This document shows positions 1 through 11,770 of a stretch of DNA of 64,000 nt, piece by piece; positions within the stretch are counted from its first letter, which is position 1, and each line of letters begins with the position of its first letter. The notes under the pieces are model-generated. The model did not search any database, was not told the origin of the DNA, and saw only the letters and a list, made by a program, of their open reading frames with translations. Made by a program: the position numbers and the translations under genes. The DNA comes from Brienomyrus brachyistius (taxonomy: Eukaryota > Chordata > Actinopteri > Osteoglossiformes > Mormyridae): assembly GCF_023856365.1 (NCBI RefSeq), contig NC_064538.1:7386435-7450434 (forward strand), in the 5' to 3' direction.

Positions 1-1181
1 GTCATTCCTTGCATGTTGTCTTTTAAATGTTATCTTCTTCACTTTTGGTATCTAAGCATTTCTCAGAGCTGTGCTTACGACGTAGCAGAATATATGAAAC
101 GGAATAAGTAAAAATGCAGTTTTTCAACTGTCTGGACGGTGAAACGCTAAGGCAGGGGGTTGGGGTTTTCAATTTTATTTTTTTTTTACCTAAATTAAAA
201 TATAGCAGAGCTAGAAAGCATACCACAAATGCCTGATCACATAAGCAGCGAAGGGCTTCTTTCTTCAGGAGGTAGCCTACCTTGACTATTTACCAAAAAG
301 CAATGTTTCAGAAAGCAATGTCTTACGTACCCAACAGACTGACTTTTTGTATAACCTCTCTTCAGACAAAACGTCTCACCCTCCAGATTCTACTGATCTG
401 CATAGTGCACTCACCAATGGTGTGTTTAAACCCCCATAATTAGTTAATTACACGTCCCTGCACTACAACCAGCACTAAACAGGCTAGAGATATCAAACAA
501 AACTAGCGATCAACCAAATAAGTACATCAAATAACATTCAGAGATCACCCAGCATGCTTTTCTCTGTTTCCTATGAATTTGCAGACAATACACTCGGAGT
601 CACTACAATTTTATTATCCTCAAATCTGGGGAGGGTGGGATCCAGCAACTGCTCCCCTGGTTGAAAACCAGCCCTCTAAGTAGACATAAACATTGATTTG
701 CCGCATTCGCTGTTTTCTTAATCACGATTATGTGCACACTTACGTCAGAAGGGGGCAGCATTGCTTTTAAATTCCAAGAAAAGGTCACGATCCAGCCCTT
801 GTCAGATTAAAGTTTTTAATGTAAGAAAAACTTGAGGAGTGCATGAGGAACAAAACAACAATAACTGGGACACTTTCTGTAATTCACTAATGGTAAGAAA
901 GAACCTTCTGTCCCCATTATCGAAGACTTTATGTTTCATGGTGTCTCTGTTTAGTCATCTGTCTCATGAAGCTTATGATTCATGCAGACTTTTACTGAAA
1001 CAGAGATAGAAGCAGAATCCTGATCTCAGAGAGAGCAGTGTTTTCCGTACATTCTTACATCGATGCAGACAGTGTTTTATGCATATTTTTCGGAAGCCAG
1101 GCAGAATACTTGTCTCCCAGCATCTTAAATTACACATTAGGCAACTAATGTAAATTTAAAAGTTTCAGTCAATTGAAATCC
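1..1181. other. Unassigned AT-rich DNA
   Basis: No recognisable gene, repeat or RNA is visible. The open frames are short (67 and 61 codons), lie on the minus strand and resemble nothing I know. There is a T-run near 175-186. I read this as intergenic or intronic sequence. Confidence 0.5.
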
Positions 1182-1215
1182 ATCCAGCCATCCATCCATT
1201 TTCCAAACCGCTTAA
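1182..1215 (-). repeat. SINE 3'-end fragment
   Basis: A (CCAT)n stretch is followed by TTTTCCAAACCGCTTA. This is the reverse complement of the 3' end of the SINE-like repeat seen in full at 19268-19638 and 59148-59500. Only the tail is present. Confidence 0.7.
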
Positions 1216-4200
1216 ATTGAAATGAAATATATAAATAAAGCACCCTTCTTTGTTGCCTTTGTCTCGTATTCTATAAATCCAGACTCCACTGCTTCATGAA
1301 GGATGCTCATGAATTTCTTTCACTGATGTGTAGCGTGTTTATGGATAATTTACTTGTCAAACTGGGGCGTGGCAAACGGAGGGAGCAGACGATTGGATCA
1401 CGACAATTTGCTGTCTGTAGATGTTTAACAGAATATACAGTATTTAGAGTACTCGTAACAATTCGTGAATGTACGTATATATTCTTTGAATAATGTAATT
1501 GAATTTAACTACTCACTCAACCAATGATATATGAATTGTTAAATCTTAACTAATAAGTTGTTGTGATGTTACAGATGTTCTGTATATCCTCTGTAGGCGG
1601 ACTGTCCCGATACACTGCTACCGTGATACTTACCATACAACAGGCAAAAAACATTTTCCAGCAGAAGAGATACAGCAAAATTTCAGGTATTGGGAGTTAA
1701 AAATGGCTGCAATCTCAAAGACAGATATGTCTGTAAAACATTTAAATACAGTTAAGTTTAACTGTTCAAATTTCACAGCAGTTCTTAATAAATAGGGGAA
1801 AAGCAGAAGTTACGGGAATCTTTACAAAGAATAAATTATTTTCTTCTGTCGTTAGGGACCCTAATTTAACAAAATATCAGGTACAAAGTGCCTCCCATTG
1901 GTAAATATTGCATTTGCATTTTTGTGTGTGTTTTTTTTATATATAATTTCCATTTTCTTCAGGCTATAGTCAGCTCTTCTGACATCTCTTTACTAGACAA
2001 AGTAAATCCCAAAATCACGTTAGTGCAAACTTGTCTCACTGGGCACTGGGTGTTGCCTGTTCTGCCCCTGTGCTGTGGATCTCCTCTAGATACCCCAGGC
2101 TTTTTCTACGGTTGAAAAACATGTGATTTTGATTGCCTGGTTTCCCAAAATTGTTTGTAGTCACAGGGTCTGTGAAGGACTGATGTCTTGTCTCACCTCA
2201 TGCTCCTTGTTTTCTAGCTATAGAATAGGCTCTAGGCTCACGTCAGCCTTGTACTACCCAAGTGGTATGGAGAATGAATGTACAAATAAAAAAAAAAAAC
2301 TCAATCACCACTTCCAAGGTTCTTGTTTTTGCAGTAAATCTGTTTTTATGGAAATCATGTTTTTTTTTGTGTGTGTGTGTGTGTGTGTATGTGTGTGTGT
2401 TTGTGTTTGCTTGGAACTTTAAGTCCTTTTTGGACAGAGTGCACAATCTAGAAACATCTATTTAAGATAGCAATCATAAAGTTCTTATTCAGTATTGAGA
2501 GTAGACATGAATAGTTTAATTCCACATATAAATCTGCAAGGTTTTTCAACCGCGTGTGATTTGCTGCGATGCTATCAAAATGACTGCCTTTAATTACATT
2601 TAAAAATGATTTTCTTCCAAAAAATGTAAGCATTGAGATTGCTTTTCCTTGTGTTTACTTAAAGCTTATTTTTCTTCTGATCTCTCTTTATTTGTTGGGG
2701 GACGGGAACATGTGTGTGTAGTTTGCGTGCTGTTTCGTGCTGTCTGAAGGGGACAGCTTTCCTTTGAGCTGGTAGAGGAAGCTGAGAAAGTTTTTCTAAG
2801 GTTATATACACAGGTGAGAATTCATGGTTGAAAAGTGTGTGTGACAGAACTTACTTAAATTCATAACTCATCACTGGTTGATTATTAAAGACTGATTAGG
2901 ACAAAAACTCTAGAAATCATGTGTTCTTTCCATTACATATAATGAGATGCAGTGATTTTAATCATTTTCACTCCCAAGATTGCTGGCTTTCACTTAATAT
3001 TTCACCTGCCTCTTAATGCCTTGATATCAGACTGGCATAAATTAGTCACAAAATGCTAGCAGTCATTCTGGATGCAAAAATAACATACATTGATAATTTA
3101 TTAAAAGTAAGAATTTCTCAGTGTTGTGTACAGTGGTGACTTGTTTGCGTAGTAAACACCTACGGTCAAGCCGCACTGGCCAATCCGCTTCTAAACCCTC
3201 CACATCTCAGCGCTGTATCCGTTGTGCTGTGCCAGTACAGAACGGATGGATGAACACGTTTATGCATTTATGCATGACTGAATTTGTTTTTCTGTTTACT
3301 CCTTGTAATTTTTCTGTCTGGCAGCTGCATAACAAACAGTCCCCACACTCATCTTGAATCCTAATGTGTATTTATTGGCTTAATTTCTGCCTTGTTTTCC
3401 ATTGGGGATGCTTTGAATTCTGTCCTTTGCATTGTCATGTCAGCATGAACCCACTGTACTTAACTAAATATGAGAGCTACTCTGAAACGCAACACACCTC
3501 AATTTAAATGAACTTAAGTATACAGAAAATTGTTATGGATATATATTCATATCACACTTTCATCGCACTTGAATACATTTAGTTTTTGTACAGTTATAAT
3601 GATTAGGATGTTTAATCTCCTTGCATTAAGGAGAGAAAGAAAGTTGCAAATCACTGTTCATTTTCAAGGTAAGTAAATGACTTGGAGAAGAGCTGTAGCA
3701 AAAAATACGAGATGTTGCAGACAAAATAAAATTGGTAATAGTATATTTTTTGGTAATGTGTGTTATAGTATATTTAGTATGTGTTGCATTACAGTGTAGT
3801 TAGTATATGCTTTTATGTGCAAGTTAGTTATGAGTTTATACAAATATTATTGAAATAGCATAGATATATGATGACCTGCTTTAGTCTAAATATTTTTAAT
3901 TAACTTCATTATTTATCCTTATAACACTGGAAGAGGAAAATGTTACTTCTCTTGCATTATTATTTTGATTATTGATCTAGTTTATTATATGATCATAAAC
4001 CCTGCACAAATTAGTTCTTAATATCCATTTTATGCATACATTTCTTAAAATATAAAATGTTTACTGATTTAAGTAAATGAAGTGGCATGATATTCATTTA
4101 TGTAAAAGTAATTGATGTAAATGAAGTTGTTTTTTAAGTGGAATTAGCATTCTTTGTTTTCCTGAAATAGTCAATTATAATGGGTCCCTTCCGTTTCGCA

Positions 4201-4229
4201 TCTCCCAGCACAATAGGCTTCTGTATCTG
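1216..4229. other. Unassigned DNA with a (GT)n microsatellite
   Basis: Mostly unique, AT-rich sequence without a recognisable gene. The open frames, up to 99 codons, are low-complexity or unlike any protein I know. Some splice-like strings occur (for example near 1655-1690 and 2810), but the enclosed segments are not convincing exons. Confidence 0.45.
2370..2405. repeat. (GT)n microsatellite
   Basis: A run of about 18 GT units interrupted by one AT step, preceded by a T-run. It explains the Val/Cys-rich frames across it, which are not genes. Confidence 0.9.
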
Positions 4230-4570
4230 TATTGGTTTACCTCGTCCAGATACTCCGGCCAACATCTGCGCACTTATCCTGGGCTGGGTGATGGGTTGGG
4301 CCAGGGGGGGATGCTGGGGTTTATCTCAGGCAGCACAAGGCTGGGGTGCCAGTCCACTCATTACAAGGGACATATGCATGCATACACCCAGTAATACATT
4401 ATGGCCAATTTAGAGAGAACAGTTAAGCCTAACTGCAAGTTTTTAAATCGCAACGAAACGTGCGAGACATGGGAAAAACATGCAAATATGCAGCTTGGTG
4501 CCTTAAACTGCATATGATAGATGCTGAGCTGCCCTACAGAAGCAGTGGGATGTTAAATGGATGGAAAATG
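4230..4570 (-). repeat. Old, degenerate SINE copy
   Basis: Ordered pieces of the fish SINE are recognisable in reverse orientation: a decayed GCTTATCC-type 3' end, GGGGTGCCAGTCCACTC (the CAGCCCATCGCAGGG region), CATACACCC, GGCCAATTTAGAG, GACATGGG and AACATGCAAAT. Identity to the young copies is low, so this is an old or related subfamily. The 77-codon frame across it is incidental. Confidence 0.6.
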
Positions 4571-5165
4571 TCGATAAACAAAAAATAACAGATTTACGCT
4601 GCATCCATATCACATGGCGTGTGTAAGTTTGGGCAGTGATGCTTCCACTGGCCTCTTTCTCACTTTTCTATCCTCCGGTTTTCTTATTCGGCGCTGCAGA
4701 GCAGACATTTGGAGCAGTGTCTTCCCAAGGCTCTGTGCGGCTCTGTGTGTGAGCTAGTTTCTCTCCATTATTTATGCGATAAGTTCGATCAAAGTGCGGG
4801 AGGTTGCTCCTGTCAGTCTGTTTCGGCCTTAGCAGCTTGTTCAGCGCTTATTCCGCGTGGGACTGTTTTGTGAGCTGCATCTGACGCGCCAAGGCCTCCG
4901 TACCAATGTTAGGGAGGGTGCAAACCCACTGAAATGAAAGGTGTGAGTTTGGAGGGGTGGGAAGCAGGGTTAGGATTAAAGTGCAACCTCCAAAACCAAA
5001 TCTTTTGTTTCAGCCACATCAGTTGAGTTTTGTCCTTTATTGTTTTGGCCTGATTTCCTGATCAGCACAGCCACTTTGCCATGTCCTCGGAATGATGGAT
5101 TTCCCTCTTTTTAATCGATGGTTTCCTCAAAGCTTGATTCACCCAACATATGAAGAAGACACAAG
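4571..5165. other. Unassigned, GC-richer unique DNA
   Basis: This segment is less AT-rich than its surroundings and has no transposon signature I recognise. No frame encodes a recognisable protein. It could hold a conserved non-coding element, but that cannot be tested from one sequence. Confidence 0.35.
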
Positions 5166-5390
5166 GCTGAGAATCAGCCTGGAAGGACGCTAGTCCATCG
5201 CGGGCACAGCAGCTATTGTCAGTTTAGACGTGTCAATTAGCTTAACAGCAAGTCTTCGCACGGCTGGAGGATAGCAGAGGAGAACATGCATATTAGAGAC
5301 GCACAGAGCAGGGGTGGATGTCAAAGCCCCCAATCCTGGAGGAGTCAGGCAACAGAGCTACCCACTGAACCACCAGCAGACTATCTGTAA
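5166..5390 (-). repeat. Old, degenerate SINE copy
   Basis: CTAGTCCATCGCGGGCAC matches the internal SINE region, and near 5347-5385 AGGCAACAGAGCTACCC and CACTGAACCACC match the reversed tRNA-like head. The middle is poorly preserved. Its head variant differs from the young copies and points to a related older subfamily. Confidence 0.55.
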
Positions 5391-7286
5391 TGGGCGTTGC
5401 TTTTTACGGCATGGACACGGGGGGCCTGTTCACCAAGCTTGTGAGTTTATTCGAGGCTGGAGCTGCGTTTATGGACATAGGGCATGAGCATAAGCCCTTG
5501 TCACTTTCTCAGCATGTCTGTTTGCCTTGGTTTTGTGTAATTTCCTAATTAAGCTTCAGTTTTTCTACCGTTTAGCAGGTGCATCATTGCAGGGGGGCTG
5601 CATGCTCGTGTTCCTGTCCTCTTTTCCATGCATTGATTCACTGTCCTCTTCTTTGGCTGCCTTCTTTGAGACTCCAGCAGCTTTCTTAGGACATTAGCTG
5701 CCAGAGAGGCCCGCATTTCCCCATATCTTGTGAAAACTCATTTAGATGCATAACGTCTCTTGGCAGGGTCCCATGTGGTCTCAGACTGACCAAAGCAATA
5801 AATGTGCTTGCTGATTTTTATTCCAGTTCTTGAAATTACTCCAAATGTCTTTCCATTAAACATGTTTATTATTGCCTTTAATCTGAGCCCTTGAATTGTG
5901 TTGTGTCAGTAGTGAAAGAATTCTCCTCCTACATGCTTCACTTAAGAACAAAGTGCATCAGCTGAGGGAATAGCCTTTGTCGAAAATGACAAAACATGTA
6001 GTTTCATAAAAAACAAAACAAAAATTAATGAAACATTAGCAAAAACTATATTTTTTGTGCCGTCCCATGAGCTGTGTGGTCTTTAGTATGAAATAAAAGC
6101 AATTATCTCATTTACATAATAGTCCTATTATTAATGCAGATAAAAGCACCATTATCTGCTTGACATGCCGCTTCATCGTTGAGTGATACAGAAGGTGGCT
6201 TTTTAAATGCCAAGGGACCGAAGTAATGCACATGCACATCCCTGATGCAAGCTGTTAAGCACTCCATTGTGAATTTTATGTATTTAACACGATGTGGTCA
6301 TTCAACATTAGTCACAACACCTATACGAGACACGAAATAGTATTGTAGTATGAATTCTTATTTGGCTTTACATAGTCTGCCTCTGGCTGGAATTCTGCTG
6401 GTTTACGATAGGTCATTTGTCACAATCAGTGCCCCAATAGAAGCCAGCCTGAGATTAACAGTATTGATCAGTTGGTATGATATACCAATAAGGCACTGTA
6501 GCTGCCACAGTGTGCTGATCTGTTCATGATTTAACACATTCACATGTCTCAGGAGACTCTTGATCCCAATTAGATGAAAAGTACATTGTTGCTACAGTAT
6601 TTCTAGTAGCAATGACTGCAATCAAGTGACTGATACTGAGGAGGTATTGCTCCCTAATGTCCCATGTAGGATGCTTCAGCACACACTGACATTTGTGAGT
6701 TTACAAGCATGGACTTATCTCACCTCTGTCCAAAACGTCCCAACGAGGTATAGCTCTTGAATTTGTCCTGGCCAGACCCACACTCAGTTGTTTAATCCTT
6801 AATCCTCATCAGTTCATTAGTTTGTGCGATTTGGATCACTGTCGTGTCACATGACTGAGTTTTACTTCGTCTTCTGCTCAAGATTGCATTCTATGGTGCA
6901 GAACGCATGACTTCATCAGTAATGCTAAGTTGATCTCTTGAAGCAGCTGAGCATCCTAAGACATTGCAGCTCCCACCACTAGGGGGCGCCATGGTCTGAT
7001 TTGTCCACCAACTCCTAAACATCGTGCATGCTATTTTTAGCAAAGTTAAGAGACAAATTCATGCAGATCTTACTAAGCAATATTTATGCCTTGCAACTTG
7101 TATCCCGTTTTGTGCCCGGGCGTAAACACTGACCTCAGTAAAGGTGACCGACTTGCAGACTTCTAGTTATTCTAAATTTCTAGGAAACTATGTCTAAAAT
7201 GACTCAGCTGTAATATAAAATGTGGCTGCATTCGAAGAATTGATATTAATTTTCCATTTATTCAGTGGAACTCGAAAAGCAGTATA
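5391..7286. other. Unassigned unique DNA
   Basis: No gene or clear repeat is visible. The part around 6085-6190 has a dense set of homeodomain and GATA-like words (ATTAATGCAGATAA, CATTATCTGC) and reads like a possible enhancer core. A CTCF-type motif at 6976-6989 is listed separately. Confidence 0.4.
6976..6989 (+). promoter_or_regulatory. CTCF-type motif
   Basis: CCACTAGGGGGCGC matches every position of the vertebrate CTCF core consensus CCASYAGRKGGCRS, followed by CATGG. It sits in unique DNA outside recognisable repeats. Occupancy cannot be judged from sequence. If bound, it could mark a loop anchor or insulator; the motif points along the plus strand. Confidence 0.6.
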
Positions 7287-8091
7287 TACACTGCTCAAAA
7301 AAATAAAGGAATATTAATCAGAGTATAGCATCAAGTGAATTAAACTTCTGGGATATTGATCTGGTCAGTTAATTAGCAGAGGGGGTTGTTAATCTGTTTC
7401 AGCTGCTTTGGTGTTAATGAAATTACTAACAGGTGCACTAGACGGGCAACAATGAGACAACCCCGAAAACAGGAATGATTTAACAGGTGGGGGCCACTGA
7501 CATTTGACATTGTCAGACCCTACGCTGGTGCAGTGGGTTCTGGGTTCCTTGTGGTGCATGACAATGCCCCACCTCATGTGGCAAGAGTATGCAGGCAGTT
7601 CCTGCCGGATGAAGGAATTGATACCATTGACTGCCCCCAACGCTCGCCTGACCTAAATCCAATAGAACACCTCTGGGACATTATGTTTCGGTCCGTCCAA
7701 CTCCGTCAGGTTGCACCTCAGACTGTCCAGGAGCTCAGTGATGCCCTGGTCTGGATCTGGGAGGAGATCTCATTAGGAGCATCCCCCCCACATTGTCAGG
7801 CATGCATGCAAGCATGTGGGGGCCATACACACTACTGAGTACAATTTTGAGTCGCTGCAATGAAATTTCGGCAAAATGGACTAGCCTGCTGCATCATTTT
7901 TTCACTTTGATTTTCAGGGTGTCTTTGAATTCAGCCCTCTGTAGGTTGATAATTTCATTTCCATCAAACAATGTGGCATCCTTTCATTCCTAACACATTA
8001 CTCAGTACATATCAGCATAGATATCCAGCATGATTTTTTCCCCATTGATATCTGATGTGCTTTCAAAGTGTTCCTTTAATTTCTTTGAGCA

Positions 8092-8094
<3 letters not shown>
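7287..8094 (+). mobile_element. Internally deleted Tc1-family transposon
   Basis: The left end CACTGCTCAAAAAAATAAAG and the right end CTTTAATTTCTTTGAGCAGT form the inverted repeats, flanked by TA on both sides as Tc1/mariner elements are. The copy is about 0.8 kb, whereas related elements with these ends are about 1.6 kb. Sequence jumps from the left untranslated region to the last third of the transposase near 7510, so the DNA-binding domain and first catalytic Asp are gone. It is therefore non-autonomous. The right end runs directly into a (TA)n microsatellite. Confidence 0.85.
7533..7838 (+). pseudogene. Tc1 transposase C-terminal remnant
   Basis: This 101-codon open frame covers the C-terminal catalytic part of a Tc1-type DDE transposase. 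The second catalytic Asp lies in VHDNAPPH and the catalytic Glu in NPIEHLWD, with 34 residues between, as expected for the DD34E group. The N-terminal helix-turn-helix and first Asp are missing through the internal deletion. The frame departs from the family after about residue 85, so no functional enzyme can be made. The Met is only the first ATG in the frame, not a true start. Confidence 0.85.

Positions 8095-8142
<48 letters not shown>
8094..8142. repeat. (TA)n microsatellite
   Basis: About 24 TA units lie immediately outside the right end of the Tc1 element, probably expanded from the TA target duplication and native TA-rich flank. Confidence 0.95.
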
Positions 8143-8145
<3 letters not shown>

Positions 8146-8742
8146 TATATAAGATTTATATGCGTGAAACACCTGAAAGCAAAATAAAAACAAGGTAGAA
8201 GTTCATCTTGTTAAGTAACCATAGCAACAGTAGTAGCTAACCTGCAGGTTTGGTCAAATTTAGATTGACTATGTGAATAAAAGCACAGATTTTTTTATAG
8301 TTTTCATCTTCTCACACTAATAACAGAGCCAACAATTGTGCAACAATGCACTGGGATCTGGCTTCTTGTCCTCTGAAATTTTGTCATGTTGGTGCCTCAG
8401 CTACTGTATTCAGCTAAGCAACCGTATGCTGTAATGCAAATGATTATGGTACTAAAAAGATCTTGCAGAAATGTACAAACTGCCCTGGTCATGCATTGGT
8501 GAATATTATCAAACAGGCAATACATACAAAAAATAATCATTGTAGACTTACAAACTAAATTTATACGCTACAGTTTACACATTTTCTTTAAGAATTTCAT
8601 GATGTGACAAGCGGACTGGAAACACATTCATAATAAATCCCTGAAATTGGCTAACTTTGTAGAGCAAAAATCCTTTTCTTGTATTAATTTACAGGTAAAA
8701 TGTTTTCTAAATTCATTCTTTTACCTATATTGTATATAGTAA
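8143..8742. other. Unassigned DNA with an X-box-like site
   Basis: AT-rich unique sequence without a gene. An RFX X-box-like word at 8215-8228 is listed separately. Confidence 0.4.
8215..8228 (+). promoter_or_regulatory. RFX X-box-like motif
   Basis: GTAACCATAGCAAC fits the X-box consensus GTNRCC(N0-3)RGYAAC with both half-sites intact and a 2-base spacer. RFX proteins binding such sites drive ciliary and other genes. No promoter is visible next to it, so any role would be distal. Confidence 0.45.
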
Positions 8743-8972
8743 TACTCCGGTATCCCCCTCACAGTCCAAAGACATGCTGAGACTAATTGGAGTTACTAAA
8801 TTGCCCGTAGGTGTGCATGTGTGAGTGAATGGTGTGTGTGTGTGTGCCCTGCGATGGGCTGGCCCCCCATCCTGGGTTGTTCCCTGCCTCGTGCCCATTG
8901 CTTCCAGGATAGGCTCCGGACCCCCCGCGACCCAGTGGGATAAGCGGTTTGGAGAATGGATGGATGGATGGA
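8743..8972 (+). repeat. 5'-truncated SINE
   Basis: Well-preserved body and tail of the fish SINE: ACTCCGGTATCCCCC, CACAGTCCAAAGACATGCTG, GCGATGGGCTGGCCCC, GATAAGCGGTTTGGAGAATG and an (ATGG)n tail. The tRNA-like head is missing, so it was 5'-truncated, as is common for retroposed copies. The open frames across it are shadows. Confidence 0.85.
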
Positions 8973-10000
8973 GTTATAGTAATGCTCATCACCTCACTGT
9001 AGGTTCATAATGTACATTTCCATAACTCATGTCATTATAATGTGTGACGCATGGTATCACATTGGCAAAACTAAAGAAATGTGCCGTATCCTAGTAACGG
9101 AATCTAACAGTGTGTGCATGAGCAGAGGTTGCGTGACTTTTTAATGACCCCACTGACATCCTAAACACCAGGCTTATAACGCTAATTTGACGTGTAGAAT
9201 GTGTAAATGTAGAGTTCATTGCACTCATGGCCTGGTGATTCCCTAGCAGGGTGTGTGATGTCACTGTGGCACCTGCGTACGTCATCACCAAGGAGGGGGC
9301 TCCTCACCTGGCACCCTTTCCTCATCATGACCCCCACCCTGGTATCTACATCACCCACATGGCATAGACACAACTGGGAAAGACACAACTGCAGAACATT
9401 GTAGTTTCAGTACCGACGGCGATATGGTTGTCTGTCCATTTTGGTCATGGAATTGTAGTTATTTGTTATATGCTGTTGTGCAGAATTTCACAGATGTCAT
9501 TAGAAAGACAACAACCTAATCAGAAATATGGGTTTGTGTTGAGTCATGTGGAAAGATGACAGAAGACATTCAGTTCTGTGGCTGCTGACACAGATCTCAG
9601 TGAATACCTTCACATGTGCATTAACATAATAACAGCACCTCTTCCCTTTACCTCTTCCATCTGCTGTTTATAAGGGGTCTGCAAGGGCTTGTACCATCAA
9701 TCTTAGATGGAGAACCATACATCCTGTCCTGTGCAGTCTTAGAATCTGCATGCCAGGTTCCCTCAGAATAAAACAAAGCATTTGCATACATGTGATGCCT
9801 ATCTTCATCTCCAGTCTGTATATGATGGAAAAGGCAGGAAATCTATAGCTACACGGTTCTATATTGTTCTTCTAAACCCCTATGACTATGCACTTATTAG
9901 TGGATGTTGGACAACAGCAGTTATGGGAGCAGAGTTTTCTGAACACAGAATGAAGTGGGAGGCTCAACGAGGATACCAAAATCACAGGTTTATCACTTAA
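8973..10000. other. Unassigned DNA
   Basis: No recognisable gene or repeat family. Several short open frames (60-72 codons) are unlike any protein I know. Confidence 0.4.
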
Positions 10001-11300
10001 TTAATTGATTGATTGATTGATCAATTCACTTTCCCATTGCGATTCTGGATGAGTGTTGAGGAGGCAGCTTGCCGAGGGGGTCAGACATCTTATTCCATGG
10101 CCAGACTCTAGCTCATTGTGGAAGATCCTAGACATTCCTAAGCCATCTGAGAGGTATAATCCCTCCAGAAAGCTCTGGGTCTTCCCTGAGGCCCTTGTCC
10201 AGTGGGACCCACTTGGAATAGCTCCTTTGGGAGCTGTCTTAGTGCCATCTTTATAAGACGTCCAAACCACTTCAGCTGACTTTTCACAATCCAAAGGGGC
10301 AGTGGCTTTGTTTCATGGTACTGGTCCACATCCCTGCTGCTTCACAAATTATTCAGGCGAGCTGGAGTCCTGGACGGATGAGGCCAAAAGTGCTTCATCT
10401 GCAAAGAACAGGGATGCCACTTTAATGCCACTTCTAGCCGCTTAATCAAACACCATTCCCGCTACATTCTGTGAATGAAATTCACAAACAAGTAGGGAGA
10501 CAAGACATACTGTGCATGTAGGCAAAAAATTACTTCAAATAGATTTGATTTTATCCAGAGGATGTGGACACAATTTTACTGCATTCATACAGGAACTAGC
10601 ATGCAGTGGTGGCCTCGGTACTTGGTACAAATGTAGATTAGCTTAGTGTCTTCTGAAAATTCTTCAAGGAATAATTGGTCTACCGTTGCACGACTGGCTG
10701 AAATTTGCATTGTTCCTTCTGAATCCTACGTTCGAACACTGGGTGGTGTCCTCTCTCCAGGACCCACGCGTAGGCTGTCCCAAGGAGGCCGATATGTGCA
10801 GGAATGTCAGCTCTTATGCCTCAGGCATGACACTCACGCTTTCAGACTCTCACACTCACTCAAGAAATCTTACGGCAAATCTATTTTATTCCATTATAAA
10901 CCTCAAAGTAGCTACATCAAAAGCATTGGGGTGGTTTACAAACCCTACAGAGCATTTACAAGGTAATAAAACTGTTACATGTAAATGAGTGTGCAGACGT
11001 CTCGAGTTGAAAATCTCACTCCAGCCAGCCGACCAAAGCTGGCAGCCCTGAAAATGTTCATGCCTCTGTATTTGAAACACAGCCTTTGGTCCCCCTTTTT
11101 AAAAATCAGGACCACCTCCCCAATCTAGAGGAATGCTGGGTTTGCAGGCCAGACGTACTTCACTCACCTTTTATAAAACATTGCAGAGGCATGTTTACCG
11201 CACCATCTCAACAAAACCCAATGCTTTTAACATCTCTGTATGGATCTTGTCCACCCCTGCAGCCATTCCACTACTGAGTTCAGGCTTCAGCTACAATGAT
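10001..11300 (-). pseudogene. Decayed LINE reverse transcriptase, 3' part
   Basis: Read on the minus strand, pieces of a LINE ORF2 appear in the right order. GVDKIHTEMLKALG (11218-11257) comes first, then a decayed fingers/palm region near 11040-11110, then FADE in place of the catalytic FADD box (10394-10405), then SQLKWFGRLIKM and the Arg/Gly-rich C-terminal segment ending in a WRDY-like motif (about 10155-10290). The copy ends in a tetranucleotide tail, seen on the plus strand as (ATTG)n at 10001-10022. Stops and frameshifts are numerous, and the FADD-to-FADE change alone would abolish activity. The clade is unresolved; RTE- or Rex-like is possible because of the repeat tail. Confidence 0.75.
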
Positions 11301-11618
11301 TCTGATCTACCAGAAGTTCCCAGCATGGGCTCCTAGTGAGAAATGACCATCAGCCTAGGATTTTGTGTATCTTCACATCCACCTGAGGTCTTTCATCATG
11401 GAGAACTCCAGAGTAAAAAAAGGCTCCACACGCAGTCAGAGGTAACATTTCGCATACCCACACCCAGTGTCTCTTACCAAGGTCTGATCCATCATTCTTC
11501 ATTGCTTAAGCTTGTACCTAAGAGGTACTGAACCAGCAGGTAGTTAATTGATAAGATTTTCACAAGACACAACATGTGAGCTACCTTTACCTAAAGGCCA
11601 TATTCTGCTAGGTAACTT
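11301..11618. other. Unassigned DNA, possible further LINE sequence
   Basis: This follows the LINE remnant on its upstream side and may be more of the same decayed element, but no motif proves it. Confidence 0.3.
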
Positions 11619-11770
11619 TCCATCCATCCATCCATCCATCCATCCATCCATCCATCCATCCATCCATCCATTTGCTGTACCCCCTTGTCCTGTGCAGGGT
11701 CGTGGGGATCCAGAGCCTATCCTGGTAATTATGGGTGCAAGGCAGACAATAACCCAGGATGGGGAGAGAA
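11619..11770 (-). repeat. SINE 3' fragment with expanded (CATC)n
   Basis: About 13 CATC units are followed by a variant of the SINE 3' region: GGGTCGTGGGGATCCAGAGC, CTATCCTGG and AACCCAGGATGGGGA. The copy is in reverse orientation and lacks the 5' two-thirds. The tail has expanded into a microsatellite. Confidence 0.8.

Noticed and set aside
1655..1690. Possible microexon: TTTTCCAG before CAGAAGAG... and CAG before GTATTGG
   Set aside because: Splice-like dinucleotides with no good polypyrimidine tract or neighbouring exon; such strings are common in AT-rich DNA.
2123..2465. Val/Cys-rich frames of 67-99 codons
   Set aside because: Produced by the (GT)n microsatellite.
2690..2820. Possible exon ending CACAG|GTGAGA
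   Set aside because: The donor matches consensus, but all three frames of the enclosed segment contain stops.
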